Origin: Pirellulales bacterium
GTDB taxonomy: Bacteria > Planctomycetota > Planctomycetia > Pirellulales > Thermoguttaceae
Length of the DNA: 54,069 nt
NCBI GenBank assembly: GCA_016931995.1
Contig: JAFGDS010000087.1
Coordinates: 1 to 54,069, forward strand
Direction of reading: 5' to 3'
A program made the translations under genes and the position numbers. The stretch's first letter is position 1. Each line of letters begins with the position of its first letter. Positions 44,500 through 52,932 of the stretch are shown one piece after another. The notes beneath the pieces are model-generated. The model had not been told where the DNA came from. It did no database searches and saw only the letters and a list, made by a program, of their open reading frames with translations.

Positions 44500-44897
44500 G
44501 CGAGCCCGCGGTCTCCATCACGCTCGACGACGACGCCCGCGTCTACCGCCCGGGCGAGACGCTTTTGGGTGAGTACCGCATCGAACGGATGGACGCCTCC
44601 GACGTGAAAGCCGTCGAGGTGTCGGTCCTCTGGTACACCGAAGGCAAGGGAGACGAAGACCTCGCGGTGCACCAGTTCGAGCGGCTCTCGACCGACGACG
44701 GCGACTGGATCGACACGGCCCAACCCGGTCGTTTCCAAACGACCCTACCCCGAAGTCCCCTAAGCTACGACGGCGTGCTGCTGCGGATTGTATGGTGCGT
44801 CCGGGTGCGGGTGTTTCCGCGGCGGGGCCGGGAATTCGTCGGGGAGCGCCCGTTCGTGCTCGGCGCGGTTCAGCCGGGCAGGGTGATCGAGCCGTGA
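44496..44897 (+). CDS. small beta-sandwich protein (arrestin-like, unassigned)
   Basis: 133 residues from a GTG overlapping the previous stop (GTGA). Alternating strands (VSITLDDDARVYRPGETLLGEYRIERM, AVEVSVLWYTEGKGDEDLAVHQFERL, YDGVLLRIVWCVRVRVFP) suggest an Ig/arrestin-like fold. No signal peptide. It is probably a partner of the DUF3592 protein, whose C-terminal domain has a similar strand pattern. Confidence 0.72.
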   Translation: MSEPAVSITLDDDARVYRPGETLLGEYRIERMDASDVKAVEVSVLWYTEGKGDEDLAVHQFERLSTDDGDWIDTAQPGRFQTTLPRSPLSYDGVLLRIVWCVRVRVFPRRGREFVGERPFVLGAVQPGRVIEP

Positions 44898-45538
44898 GCG
44901 CCGTGCCCGACCCGGCCGGCCGGGGCAACCCCTTCGCCACCCGACGCGTCCGTCCCGGCGCGGTCCCGTTTCTCTTCCCCGAAGGCGCCTCCGCGGACGT
45001 TCTCGTGACGCGGCTGCGCCAGGCCGGTTGGCGCGGGCAGATCGTCGGGTCGCACGGCTCGGGCAAGTCCACGTTGCTGGCCGCGTTGATTCCCGCCATC
45101 GAGCGCGCCGGACGCCGCGTCGTCCACGTCGCGCTGCACGACGGCCAGCGGCGACTCCCCGCCGACGCGCTGGGGAAATCCGAGATCGCTCAACCCACCG
45201 TGCTGGTCGTGGACGGCTACGAACAGCTCGGCTGGTTTGCCCGGTTGGGCGCGAGGTGGCTTTGCCGTCGTCGCGGCTGGGGTTTCGTCGCGACGTGCCA
45301 CGAGCCGGTCCGGCTCCCGGTCCTTTGGACCGCCATCACGACCCCGGCGCGGGTCCGGCAAATCGTCGCCGCGTTGCTGGAGGACGACTGGTCGCGGATC
45401 GCGCCGGAGGAGGTGGATGCCGCCTTTGCCCGGCACGGCGACAACGTCCGAGAAACGCTCTTCGAACTCTATGATCTCTACCAACGACGGATGGACGGCA
45501 TCTTCAAAACGCTTGATGAAGGTGACGGAAAACTGTAG
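44894..45538 (+). CDS. P-loop ATPase of the alpha-CTD/DUF3592 operon
   Basis: 214 residues from a GTG overlapping the previous stop. Walker A is VGSHGSGKSTLLAALIPAIERAGRR, and Walker B-like is PTVLVVDGYEQLGWF. It is too short for an ABC ATPase and has no LSGGQ motif. The C-terminal helices (NVRETLFELYDLYQRRMDGIF) are predicted to be exposed. The role is unknown; its overlapping coupling with three genes suggests a complex. Confidence 0.78.
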   Translation: MSAVPDPAGRGNPFATRRVRPGAVPFLFPEGASADVLVTRLRQAGWRGQIVGSHGSGKSTLLAALIPAIERAGRRVVHVALHDGQRRLPADALGKSEIAQPTVLVVDGYEQLGWFARLGARWLCRRRGWGFVATCHEPVRLPVLWTAITTPARVRQIVAALLEDDWSRIAPEEVDAAFARHGDNVRETLFELYDLYQRRMDGIFKTLDEGDGKL

Positions 45539-45716
45539 ATTATGGGTAAAGGGCCGCCGCCCGTTGCGGGGATGTCGGCTCTTCGTCGTGGGGACGGGGT
45601 TGGGGCGCGTTTTGGGGGTGGATGGGCGGCCTTCTCGGGTCCGCCGTGGGTGATCATCCCCTTAGGTGGTAAGCACGATTCCCTTGCTCCAATGATCCAA
45701 CGCGCCGGATGCAACC
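45539..45716. other. short spacer
   Basis: No gene or clear signal; the next start lacks a strong ribosome site. Confidence 0.4.
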
Positions 45717-47135
45717 ATGCCTAGCGACGATTTCAAACGCGCCGTCACGTGGGGTTTCGGATTGGCCGTCGGCATCGCCATTGGGATCGTCCTCGTGGCG
45801 GTCGGCGTCTACGGATACCGAAGGGTCTCGCTGCGGTGGGATCCGCCGGCGGGACGATCGCAGGCGCCGCCTCCGACGCCGCCTCCTGGCGAACCGACCG
45901 CCGAGACGGCCGCGGATCGGCCAAAGGGGACGGCCGACGCGACGGGTTCCCCGGCACGGACCGCCGCGCCAGAGCCGGATCCTGTTCCCGCACCCATTCC
46001 CATTCAAGATTCGGGCGCGGCGCCGGGGCCTACCCCGTCGACGGACCCCGATCCCCATGGGAATCCTGCCTCGGTGCCGGATCGCGCCGGGGCCACGCCG
46101 GCGGCCGCGGGCGGGGCAGCCACGTTCCGTGAGCACGCAATCCGATGGCACCCGTCGCCCATGCCGTCGGGGCGCGCGCCAGAGAGCATTCCTCCCATCG
46201 CGACGACGCCGCGGGACGCCGGCGGCGACCTTGCGGGCGGCTCGTCTTCGCCCCTTTCTCCCTATCGGGAATGGCGGTGGCGCGAGGGTCTCACGGGGCG
46301 GGGCAGCGTGATGGCGCGGCTAATGGCCGTGGAGGACGGAACCATCCGTCTTCGTCGGGCCAACGGGATAGACGTCCTCGTGGCCATTCATCTCCTCGAA
46401 ACGAACGATCGGAAATGGCTGGTCGAGAACGGCTTCCTGGCGGCGAGCGGACCCGCGCCGTTGCCGGGCGACCCTCCCGCTAGTGAGCAGCCGTCGGTTG
46501 CGCGGGACGAGTCGCCCGCGCTGGATTGGCCGCCCGCGCCGGAAGAGCCGCCCGCCCGCTCGGGCGCCAACGCCCGATCCCGGCCCTGGACGGACACCAC
46601 CGGCCAACATGCCACGACGGGGTCGTTTCTGGAATGCCGAGGCGGCGTGGTGTATTTGGAGCAGAGTGAGGGCAAGATACTGGGCGTGCCCTTGGCCAAA
46701 TTGAGCCAGGCGGACCGGGATTCCGTGGAGAGCATGACGTTTCCCGTCCAGACGATGGCCGGAAAAGTGACGGGCGTTCTCGACGGCAACACGCTGATTG
46801 TGATGGACGCCTCCAGCAAGAGTCACAAAATCCGATTGGAGGGCATCGAGTGCCCCACCCTTTCCCAGGCCCTGGGGGCGGCCGCCCGCCAGTCGCTTTT
46901 GCGCGGGGTGTTTCAGAAGGAAGTCGTCGTGGAGTGGATGGAAAAGGACGCCGAGGGGCGGATCCGCGGCGACGTGATCCACGAAGGTCGATGGGGCAAC
47001 AAGGAGCTGGTCGAGGAAGGTCTGGCCTGGTGTCGCCGAAACGGCACAAAGTCCGACGTCCTCATCGAGGCCGAGAAGAACGCGCGGGCGGCCCGCCTTG
47101 GGCTTTGGCGCGACCGTGCCCCCGCGGAGCCGTGA
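45717..47135 (+). CDS. membrane-anchored SHD1-SHD1-thermonuclease fusion
   Basis: 472 residues. An N-terminal helix (TWGFGLAVGIAIGIVLVAVGVYGY) is followed by a Pro/Ala/Asp-rich linker (about 45-185) and two SHD1 (SLA1 homology) modules, REWRWREGLTGRGSVMARLMAVEDGTIRLRRANG and RPWTDTTGQHATTGSFLECRGGVVYLEQSEGKILGVPLAKLS. A staphylococcal-nuclease-like domain ends the protein (about 340-470: MAGKVTGVLDGNTLIVMD...IRLEGIECPTLSQALGAAARQSLLRGVF...EGLAWCRRNG). The usual catalytic Arg-Glu-Arg set is not fully evident: the first R is present (IRLEGIE), while E and the second R are uncertain, so the nuclease may be weak or inactive. SHD1 domains are typical of planctomycete exported proteins. Confidence 0.82.
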   Translation: MPSDDFKRAVTWGFGLAVGIAIGIVLVAVGVYGYRRVSLRWDPPAGRSQAPPPTPPPGEPTAETAADRPKGTADATGSPARTAAPEPDPVPAPIPIQDSGAAPGPTPSTDPDPHGNPASVPDRAGATPAAAGGAATFREHAIRWHPSPMPSGRAPESIPPIATTPRDAGGDLAGGSSSPLSPYREWRWREGLTGRGSVMARLMAVEDGTIRLRRANGIDVLVAIHLLETNDRKWLVENGFLAASGPAPLPGDPPASEQPSVARDESPALDWPPAPEEPPARSGANARSRPWTDTTGQHATTGSFLECRGGVVYLEQSEGKILGVPLAKLSQADRDSVESMTFPVQTMAGKVTGVLDGNTLIVMDASSKSHKIRLEGIECPTLSQALGAAARQSLLRGVFQKEVVVEWMEKDAEGRIRGDVIHEGRWGNKELVEEGLAWCRRNGTKSDVLIEAEKNARAARLGLWRDRAPAEP

Positions 47136-47182
47136 GCCGGCGCCGCGGCAACCGGCGGCGGCCCCTCCCTCCATCTCCCTCT

Positions 47183-47569
47183 TCAGATTTCAATGTCGGA
47201 AACGGCCACGTCGACGAGGACCGTGTCGTCGTGCTCGTAGCCGGGCGCGCAGCAGCAGAGGAAGCGGAGCGTGGCGGGGCCGGTGTTGGCGATCGCGTGG
47301 ACGGCGCCGGGCGGGATCGCAATGGCGTCGCCGGGGCCCACGTCCCGCTCTTCGCCGCCGACGCGGATCCGACCCCGACCCTCCAGAACGTAATAGATCT
47401 CCTCGGTGAGCACGTGCCGGTGCGGCGCGGTGCGCGCGCCGACGGGCAGACGGGCCTCGGCCAGCGTCTGGTTGCGGATGCACGAGTTGCGATGGGCCAA
47501 AAGCTCGCGGATCTCCGAACCGTCCTTGGTGATAAACGGCTCGACGCGATCGAGATTCACGACGTCCAT
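47183..47569 (-). CDS. small cupin-domain protein
   Basis: 128 residues with GAGGAG before the ATG. Cupin motif 1 is APHRHVLTEEIYYVLEGRGRIRVGGEE and motif 2 is GDAIAIPPGAVHAIANTGPATLRFLCCCAP. The HxH...E and H residues suggest a metal site. It may be a sugar-phosphate isomerase-like or sensor protein; substrate unknown. Confidence 0.88.
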   Translation of the reverse strand: MDVVNLDRVEPFITKDGSEIRELLAHRNSCIRNQTLAEARLPVGARTAPHRHVLTEEIYYVLEGRGRIRVGGEERDVGPGDAIAIPPGAVHAIANTGPATLRFLCCCAPGYEHDDTVLVDVAVSDIEI

Positions 47570-47615
47570 GGTGGCTCCTCGTGTATTCGGCAGGTTCGGC
47601 AACGGAAGTCGCCTC

Positions 47616-48260
47616 CTACAAGGGCTCTGGTTCGTTGTCGGGCGGTTTAATGCGGAGGATACCGACCACGGCCGGCGGGTAGCGACGGACGTCCCACCGT
47701 TCGGCCAGCGGCAACAGACCGATGTCGAACCGCTCGTCCGACTCGACCGCAAAGAGACTGCCCGCCGGAGCGCGCTCGACGAGTCGCCCCACCAGACGCA
47801 ACATGTCGTCGGCGCGCGAGACGTAGAAGTCGTACGGCGGCGAGGCGAAGACGAGCCACGGCGGCGCCGGCGGCGGCGCGGGGCCCCGCTCGCCCCAGAC
47901 AAACGTGTCGCCGCGGATCACCTCGCATACGGACTCGACGCCCAGCGTCGCGACGTTCTCGCGGAGAATCATCGCCGTGGGCAGATGCTGCTCGATGAAC
48001 AACGCCCGCGAGGCCCCGCGGCTGATGGCCTCCAATCCCAGCGCGCCCGTGCCACCGAACAGATCGATGGCTTGTTTGCCGCGGACGCTGGGTCCCAGGA
48101 GGTTGAAGACCGCCTCGCGAACCCGGTCCTTCATCGGCCGCACGCGGCGCTCGCCGCCGTAGCGGAGCTTGCGGCCGCGCAGCGCGCCCCCGACGATCCG
48201 CAGTTCCGTCGGCTCGGCTCGCGCCGCGGGCAAGGGTGAAGCGGGACGACGTCGGGCCAT
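47616..48260 (-). CDS. rsmD: 16S rRNA (guanine966-N2)-methyltransferase RsmD
   Basis: 214 residues. LRIVGGALRGRKLRY...VRPMKDRVREAVFNLLG is the RsmD N-terminal signature, and AIDLFGGTGALGLEAISRGASRALFIEQ the SAM site. The catalytic motif IV reads FASPPYDFY, so SPPY is found where most RsmD have DPPF/Y or NPPY. The ATG is preceded by a repeat-rich leader. Confidence 0.85.
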   Translation of the reverse strand: MARRRPASPLPAARAEPTELRIVGGALRGRKLRYGGERRVRPMKDRVREAVFNLLGPSVRGKQAIDLFGGTGALGLEAISRGASRALFIEQHLPTAMILRENVATLGVESVCEVIRGDTFVWGERGPAPPPAPPWLVFASPPYDFYVSRADDMLRLVGRLVERAPAGSLFAVESDERFDIGLLPLAERWDVRRYPPAVVGILRIKPPDNEPEPL

Positions 48261-48290
48261 GGGCGCTACTGGTGTCGCGAGACGCGGTCG

Positions 48291-48393
48291 TGTGCCACTG
48301 GCTCCGCCAGTGCCGTCCGATGTACATGTGTGCCACTGGCTCCGCCAGTGCCGTCTTGGCGCGGGCGGCATGCACTGGCAAAGCCAGTGGCAC
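48291..48393. repeat. GTGCCACTGGCTCCGCCAGTGC hairpin cluster
   Basis: Three units of the family seen at 37219-37388: two in one orientation and one as GCACTGGCAAAGCCAGTGGCAC. They fill the leader of rsmD. Confidence 0.85.
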
Positions 48394-48424
48394 GCGCGCG
48401 AGCCGACAATGTCACCCAAATACA

Positions 48425-48493
48425 GTCATCCCGAGCGGAACGAAGGATCTCGTCCGGGGATCAAGCGAGATCCTCCGCCGCGCTCGGGATGAC
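48425..48493. repeat. GTCATCCCGAGCG...CGCTCGGGATGAC palindrome
   Basis: Two inverted arms, GTCATCCCGAGCGGAACGAAGGATCTCG and CGAGATCCTCCGCCGCGCTCGGGATGAC, in full, give the complete form of the family seen in half or tandem at 8431-8460 and 20338-20426. Confidence 0.8.
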
Positions 48494-48531
48494 GGACATG
48501 CAGGGTGGGCAGACTACTTTATTGCGACGCC

Positions 48532-50772
48532 CTACGACGACGGGCTTGCTTCGGTCAGGACCAGGCGGACCAGGCCGGCATCGACGTACTGGCCGCCGCC
48601 GGTCTGCCGGCAGTGGATCGCCATCACGTTGTCCTCGCCCGGCGACAGCGCGGCCAGCGCGGCGGGGGCCAGGGTCACCTCTTCGTAGGCGGTCGTGAAG
48701 CCGTCCTGCTTGTAGGCCAACACGCCGTTGAGATACACCTCGACGTCCTCGTCGTGGTGGAGCATGAGCGAGAGATCGTCCGTCCTGCCCGGCGGCAGGC
48801 GAAAGATCCGACGAAGCCAGATCTCCGGCCCATCCCAGACTGTTCCCACGACGGCGCCGGGAGTCGCTTTCGTGCCAAAGCCGCCGGGGCCGGCCTTCCA
48901 CGCGGCATCGTCGAATCCCGGCTGGAACCAGCCGTCGGCCGGCTTCGCGAAGGTGTATCGCCACGACACGTCGGCCTGCTCCTTGGCCGAGGGCACGACT
49001 GGCTCCAGACTCGGGATGCGGCCCTGGTTGGCGGCCGCCACGCGCGGCACGTCCACCTTGACCACCTCGCGGTCGTAGGTCACCAGGCCGTTGATTTCGA
49101 TTTCCACGTCGGTCGTCTGCGTGTACACGGCGGCGGAAAGCCCTTGCGACTTGGCCAGATCCCACACGCCGCGCAGCAGACGGACGTAGCGGTCGGTCAA
49201 TTCCTTGGAATCCGGGATCTGCCGGTAGCCCCAGTTACCCTTGTCGGTCCAAAGGTGTCCCTTCACGGCCAGGCCCAGTCCGCCGAATTCGCCCAGCACG
49301 GCGGCGCGATTGGCCTCGGGCTTGGGCGAGCCGGGTCCGGGGTAGTTGTGCATGTCGATCACGGCGCCCACGTTCTTGTCCGTCCAACCGCTGGCGTTGT
49401 TGGCCAGGCGGCTGGGGTCGAGCTTCTCGACGTGTTGCGTGACGCGCTGCGTGTCGTATTGGCCCCAGCCCTCGTTGAACACCACCCACATGACGATCGA
49501 CGGATGGTTGCCCAGCCCCGTCACCATGCGGTCCAGTTCAAGCTCGAATTGTTTTTTCGACTCGGGCGTGCGGTTGCGGCCGCTGGGCATGTCCTGCCAC
49601 ACGAGCATGCCCAGCTTGTCGCACCAATAGTACCATCGGGCCGGCTCGACCTTGACGTGCTTGCGGATCATGTTGAAACCAAGCTCCTTGGTCAATTCAA
49701 TATCCCAGCGCAGGGCCTCGTCGGTCGGCGCGGTGTAAAGCCCATCGGGCCAGAAACCCTGGTCCAGCGGACCCATCTGGAAAACGAACTCGCCGTTGAG
49801 CATGATCCGCGTCACGCCGTTGGCATCCTTGCCCAGCGCAATCTTCCTCATGCCGAAGTAGCTCTTCACCTCGTCCACCAACCCGTCGGGGCCCTTGAGC
49901 GTCACGGTCAGGTCGTACAGCGCGGGGCTCTTGGGCGACCAGAGCTTCAGCCGATCGCGGGGAATCTCCAGCAGGATCTCGCCGCCGGCGCCGCCGAATG
50001 CCCGGGCGACCTCGTTCTTCCCGTCAAAAGCCACGGCCTCGACCGCGAAGTTGTCGTCCGCGCCCGGCGCGGCAACCACCAGGCGCAACGCCCCGCAGTC
50101 CACGTCGGGCGTCATTGTGAGCTTCGCGATATGCGTCGCGGGAACCGGCTCGAGCCAGACGGTCTGCCAAATCCCCGTGGTCGGCGTGTACCAGATGCCC
50201 TCGGGCTTGACCACCTGCTTGCCGCGCGGCTGTTCGCCGGCGTCGGTGGGATCGAACACGCGAACCACGATCTCCTGCGTCCCACCGGGAACCAGCGCGT
50301 CGGTGATGTCGAACGAGAAGGCGTCGTACCCGCCGCGGTGCGTGCCCAGCTCCTTGCCGTTGACGTAGACCGTCGCCTCCCAATCGACCGCGCCGAAATG
50401 GAGCAACACGCGTTGGCCCTTCCATTGCTCGGGCGTCTCGAACGTCCGCCGATACCAGAGGCGGTCGCCGCGGCGCATCACGCCCGACAGGGCCGACTCG
50501 ACCGGAAACGGAACGAGGATCTCACCCGGCAGTTTTACCCCCAAAGGCGGCTCCTGATCCGGCCGACCCGCCGCCAGCTCCCAAAGGCCGTTGAGATTCA
50601 ACCATGCCTGACGGACCATTTGTGGGCGGGGATATTCGGGATGGGCATTCTCCGGCGACACGTCCTTGGCCCAACGCGTCATCAAGGGACCCGCCCCGGG
50701 TTTCCAGGTCTCGGCGCCGGCGGTGGTCGCCATCGCGGCGAGCATCGCCACGCACGCGGTCGTCTTCAACAT
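48532..50772 (-). CDS. secreted glycoside hydrolase family 2 enzyme
   Basis: 746 residues. Signal peptide (ACVAMLAAMATTAGAE), sugar-binding jelly roll (LNLNGLWELAAGRPD...VPFPVESALSGV...LWYRRTFETPEQWKG), Ig-like domain and TIM barrel. The barrel has the acid/base Glu in WVVFNEGWGQYD and the nucleophile Glu in AAVLGEFGGLG. An extra C-terminal beta domain (about 590-740, MLHHDEDVEVYLNGVLAYK) resembles a galactose-binding module. Probable beta-galactosidase/-glucuronidase-like activity. AAGGAGG precedes the ATG. Confidence 0.93.
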   Translation of the reverse strand: MLKTTACVAMLAAMATTAGAETWKPGAGPLMTRWAKDVSPENAHPEYPRPQMVRQAWLNLNGLWELAAGRPDQEPPLGVKLPGEILVPFPVESALSGVMRRGDRLWYRRTFETPEQWKGQRVLLHFGAVDWEATVYVNGKELGTHRGGYDAFSFDITDALVPGGTQEIVVRVFDPTDAGEQPRGKQVVKPEGIWYTPTTGIWQTVWLEPVPATHIAKLTMTPDVDCGALRLVVAAPGADDNFAVEAVAFDGKNEVARAFGGAGGEILLEIPRDRLKLWSPKSPALYDLTVTLKGPDGLVDEVKSYFGMRKIALGKDANGVTRIMLNGEFVFQMGPLDQGFWPDGLYTAPTDEALRWDIELTKELGFNMIRKHVKVEPARWYYWCDKLGMLVWQDMPSGRNRTPESKKQFELELDRMVTGLGNHPSIVMWVVFNEGWGQYDTQRVTQHVEKLDPSRLANNASGWTDKNVGAVIDMHNYPGPGSPKPEANRAAVLGEFGGLGLAVKGHLWTDKGNWGYRQIPDSKELTDRYVRLLRGVWDLAKSQGLSAAVYTQTTDVEIEINGLVTYDREVVKVDVPRVAAANQGRIPSLEPVVPSAKEQADVSWRYTFAKPADGWFQPGFDDAAWKAGPGGFGTKATPGAVVGTVWDGPEIWLRRIFRLPPGRTDDLSLMLHHDEDVEVYLNGVLAYKQDGFTTAYEEVTLAPAALAALSPGEDNVMAIHCRQTGGGQYVDAGLVRLVLTEASPSS

Positions 50773-50903
50773 GATTTCCTCCTTCCGCGATAATATGGTG
50801 CTGCCCACCCAGTCTGCCATGGTATCGGATCCCACGGCCGGGTCAAGCTTCCGCGGACCCGGCGGGCCCCCGACCTCGCCCCTGGCCCCCCCGCTGAGGC
50901 TGG

Positions 50904-50932
50904 TTGCACAAGTCGGGTGGGTAGCCTATCTT
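50904..50932 (+). promoter_or_regulatory. sigma-70 promoter of the zinc peptidase gene
   Basis: TTGCAC (50904-50909), a 17-base spacer and TATCTT (50927-50932). The gene starts 53 bases further at 50986. Confidence 0.65.
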
Positions 50933-50985
50933 TGCGTTGAACCGCCCATGGGTCGGGGGCACAACCCTTCGAGGAGAATCCAAAC

Positions 50986-52749
50986 ATGAAATCCGCGTGT
51001 TTCGTGATCGTCGCGTTTGCGGGACTCGCCGCTGCGGCCGGCGCCGCGCCCGCCGGGGACATTGCCGAGGAGGTTGCACTGGCCATGAACGACGCGACCG
51101 CGCCCGCGACGAGCGAAAAGGACGAAATCCGCCAGAAGGCGACAAGTCTCCTGGCCGAGTACGAGAAGGAGCTCGCCCGGCTCGATACGGCCGCCGCTTT
51201 GGCCTCGTGGGAGGCGTCGGCCACGGGCGCGCAAGAGGCGTTCGACGAGTCGGCCGCCACGGCGCTGGCCCTGCGGACCTTCCATAGCGACCCGGAACGC
51301 TACCGCCGGATCCTCGCCCTGCTGAAACACAAAGACGACCTGGACCCGACCGACGCCCGCGCCCTCGAGGTGGCCCGGCTGGACTTCGAGGGCAACCAGC
51401 TCCCGCCCGATTTGCTCAAGGCCATGGTCGAGCTGTCGACCGAGATCACGAAGACGTTCAACACGCACCGCTCCGCGCTCGGCGGCAAACGCGTGACCGA
51501 CAACGACCTTTTGGAGAGGATGGCCGGCGAAACGGACGGCGGCCAGCGGAAGGCGATCTGGGAGGCCATGAAACAGGTGGGCGGCGCGGTTGGCCCCAAG
51601 CTGGTCGAGCTGGCCAAGCTCCGCAACGAGGCCGCCCGGAAGCTCGGATACCGTAACTACTGGGACATGATGGTTTGCCTCCAGGAGCAGGACCCGGCCC
51701 GGCTTTTGGCCATTTTCGCGGAGTTGGAGAAGGTCACCGACGAGCCGTTCCGGAAGATGAAGCGGTCGCTGGACGCCGAGTTGGCCCCGCGGTTCGGGAT
51801 CGAGCCCGCGGACATGATGCCCTGGCACTACGACAACCCGTTCTTCCAGTCGCCCCCGCCGTCCGACAAGGTGGATCTCGACGAGTTCTACAAGAACAAG
51901 AAGAAGGAAGACATCGTCGAGCTTGCCCGCGCGTTCTACGCCGGAATCGGCCTGCCCATCGAGGACATCATCGCCCGAAGCGACCTCTACGAGCGTGAGG
52001 GCAAGGACCAGCACGCCTTCAGTACGAACATCGACCGCGAGGGCGACGTCCGCACGCTCCTGAACATCAAGCCCACCGCCGAGTGGATGGACACCATGCT
52101 GCACGAGGCGGGCCACGCCGTCTACGACAAATACATCGACCCCTCGCTGCCGTTCAATCTCCGCGAGCCGGCCCACACGTTCACGACCGAAGGCATCGCC
52201 ATGTTCTTCGGCGCGCTGGCCAAGAACCCCGGTTGGATCGTCGAATTCGCCGGAACGGACGCGGATCGCGTGAAGAAACTCGCAAAGGCCATTCGCGAGC
52301 AGCGTCGCCGCGAGCAATTGCTCTTCGCCCGGTGGACGCTCGTGATGCTGCACTTCGAAAAGGCCTTGTACGACAACCCGGATCAGGACCTCAACAAGCT
52401 CTGGTGGGACTACGCCGAGCGGTATCAGCTTCTGAAGCGTCCGCCCGGGCGCGACGAGCCGGACTGGGCGTCGAAAACCCACTTCACGGTTGCCCCGGTG
52501 TATTATCACAACTACCAGCTTGGCGAGTTGTTCGCGGCCCAGCTCCGCGCCGCGATGGCCCGGCAGCTAGGCCACGAGGGCCCGGCCGAGACGTTCAAGG
52601 TCTCGGACCGCAAGGACGTTGGGCAGTTCCTCAAGGAGAAGGTTTTTGCTCCGGGGGCCCTGGTCCCCTGGCCCGAATTCGTCCGCCGCGTGACCGGCGA
52701 GCCGCTCGGCGCGGCCTGCTTCGCCGATGAAGTCCAGCCACCCCGATAA
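50986..52749 (+). CDS. secreted M2/M3-like zinc peptidase
   Basis: 587 residues. Signal peptide (CFVIVAFAGLAAAAGAA) and an almost all-helical body. The HExxH zinc motif is in DTMLHEAGHAVYDKYID, and the third zinc ligand is probably Glu in TFTTEGIAMFFGAL. This layout fits peptidyl dipeptidase families M2 (ACE-like) or M3/M32-type; members cleave C-terminal dipeptides or oligopeptides. GAGGAG lies upstream of the ATG. Confidence 0.9.
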   Translation: MKSACFVIVAFAGLAAAAGAAPAGDIAEEVALAMNDATAPATSEKDEIRQKATSLLAEYEKELARLDTAAALASWEASATGAQEAFDESAATALALRTFHSDPERYRRILALLKHKDDLDPTDARALEVARLDFEGNQLPPDLLKAMVELSTEITKTFNTHRSALGGKRVTDNDLLERMAGETDGGQRKAIWEAMKQVGGAVGPKLVELAKLRNEAARKLGYRNYWDMMVCLQEQDPARLLAIFAELEKVTDEPFRKMKRSLDAELAPRFGIEPADMMPWHYDNPFFQSPPPSDKVDLDEFYKNKKKEDIVELARAFYAGIGLPIEDIIARSDLYEREGKDQHAFSTNIDREGDVRTLLNIKPTAEWMDTMLHEAGHAVYDKYIDPSLPFNLREPAHTFTTEGIAMFFGALAKNPGWIVEFAGTDADRVKKLAKAIREQRRREQLLFARWTLVMLHFEKALYDNPDQDLNKLWWDYAERYQLLKRPPGRDEPDWASKTHFTVAPVYYHNYQLGELFAAQLRAAMARQLGHEGPAETFKVSDRKDVGQFLKEKVFAPGALVPWPEFVRRVTGEPLGAACFADEVQPPR

Positions 52750-52817
52750 CCGATAACCGTACCCGTCGTCGAGACAACCTGGTGCGCCCTTCGGCCCGAC
52801 GGGCCCTCGGCCACGCC

Positions 52818-52846
52818 TTGCGTTGCCCCCCGGCCCGCACTATAAT
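52818..52846 (+). promoter_or_regulatory. tRNA-Asn promoter
   Basis: TTGCGT (52818-52823), a 17-base spacer and perfect TATAAT (52841-52846), 14 bases before the mature tRNA. Confidence 0.75.
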
Positions 52847-52859
52847 AAGGGGTCTACTT

Positions 52860-52932
52860 TCCCCGATAGCTCAGTTGGTAGAGCAAGCGGCTGTTAACCG
52901 CTTTGTCCAAGGTTCGAGTCCTTGTCGGGGAG
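52860..52932 (+). tRNA. tRNA-Asn (anticodon GTT)
   Basis: 73 bases; acceptor TCCCCGA/TCGGGGA pairs fully, with discriminator G. D arm GCTC..GAGC; anticodon arm AGCGG-CTGTTAA-CCGCT with GTT at 52893-52895; T arm CAAGG-TTCGAGT-CCTTG. CCA is not encoded. Confidence 0.97.
52894..52932. other. likely attachment (att) core in the tRNA 3' half
   Basis: The integrase stop codon (TAA) is in the anticodon loop, and its last 12 codons (LPDKDSNLGQSG) are read from the tRNA 3' half. A tRNA-integrated element normally recreates the tRNA 3' end, so this shared 39-base segment is the probable att site. The opposite copy would be to the right, beyond the window. Confidence 0.6.
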
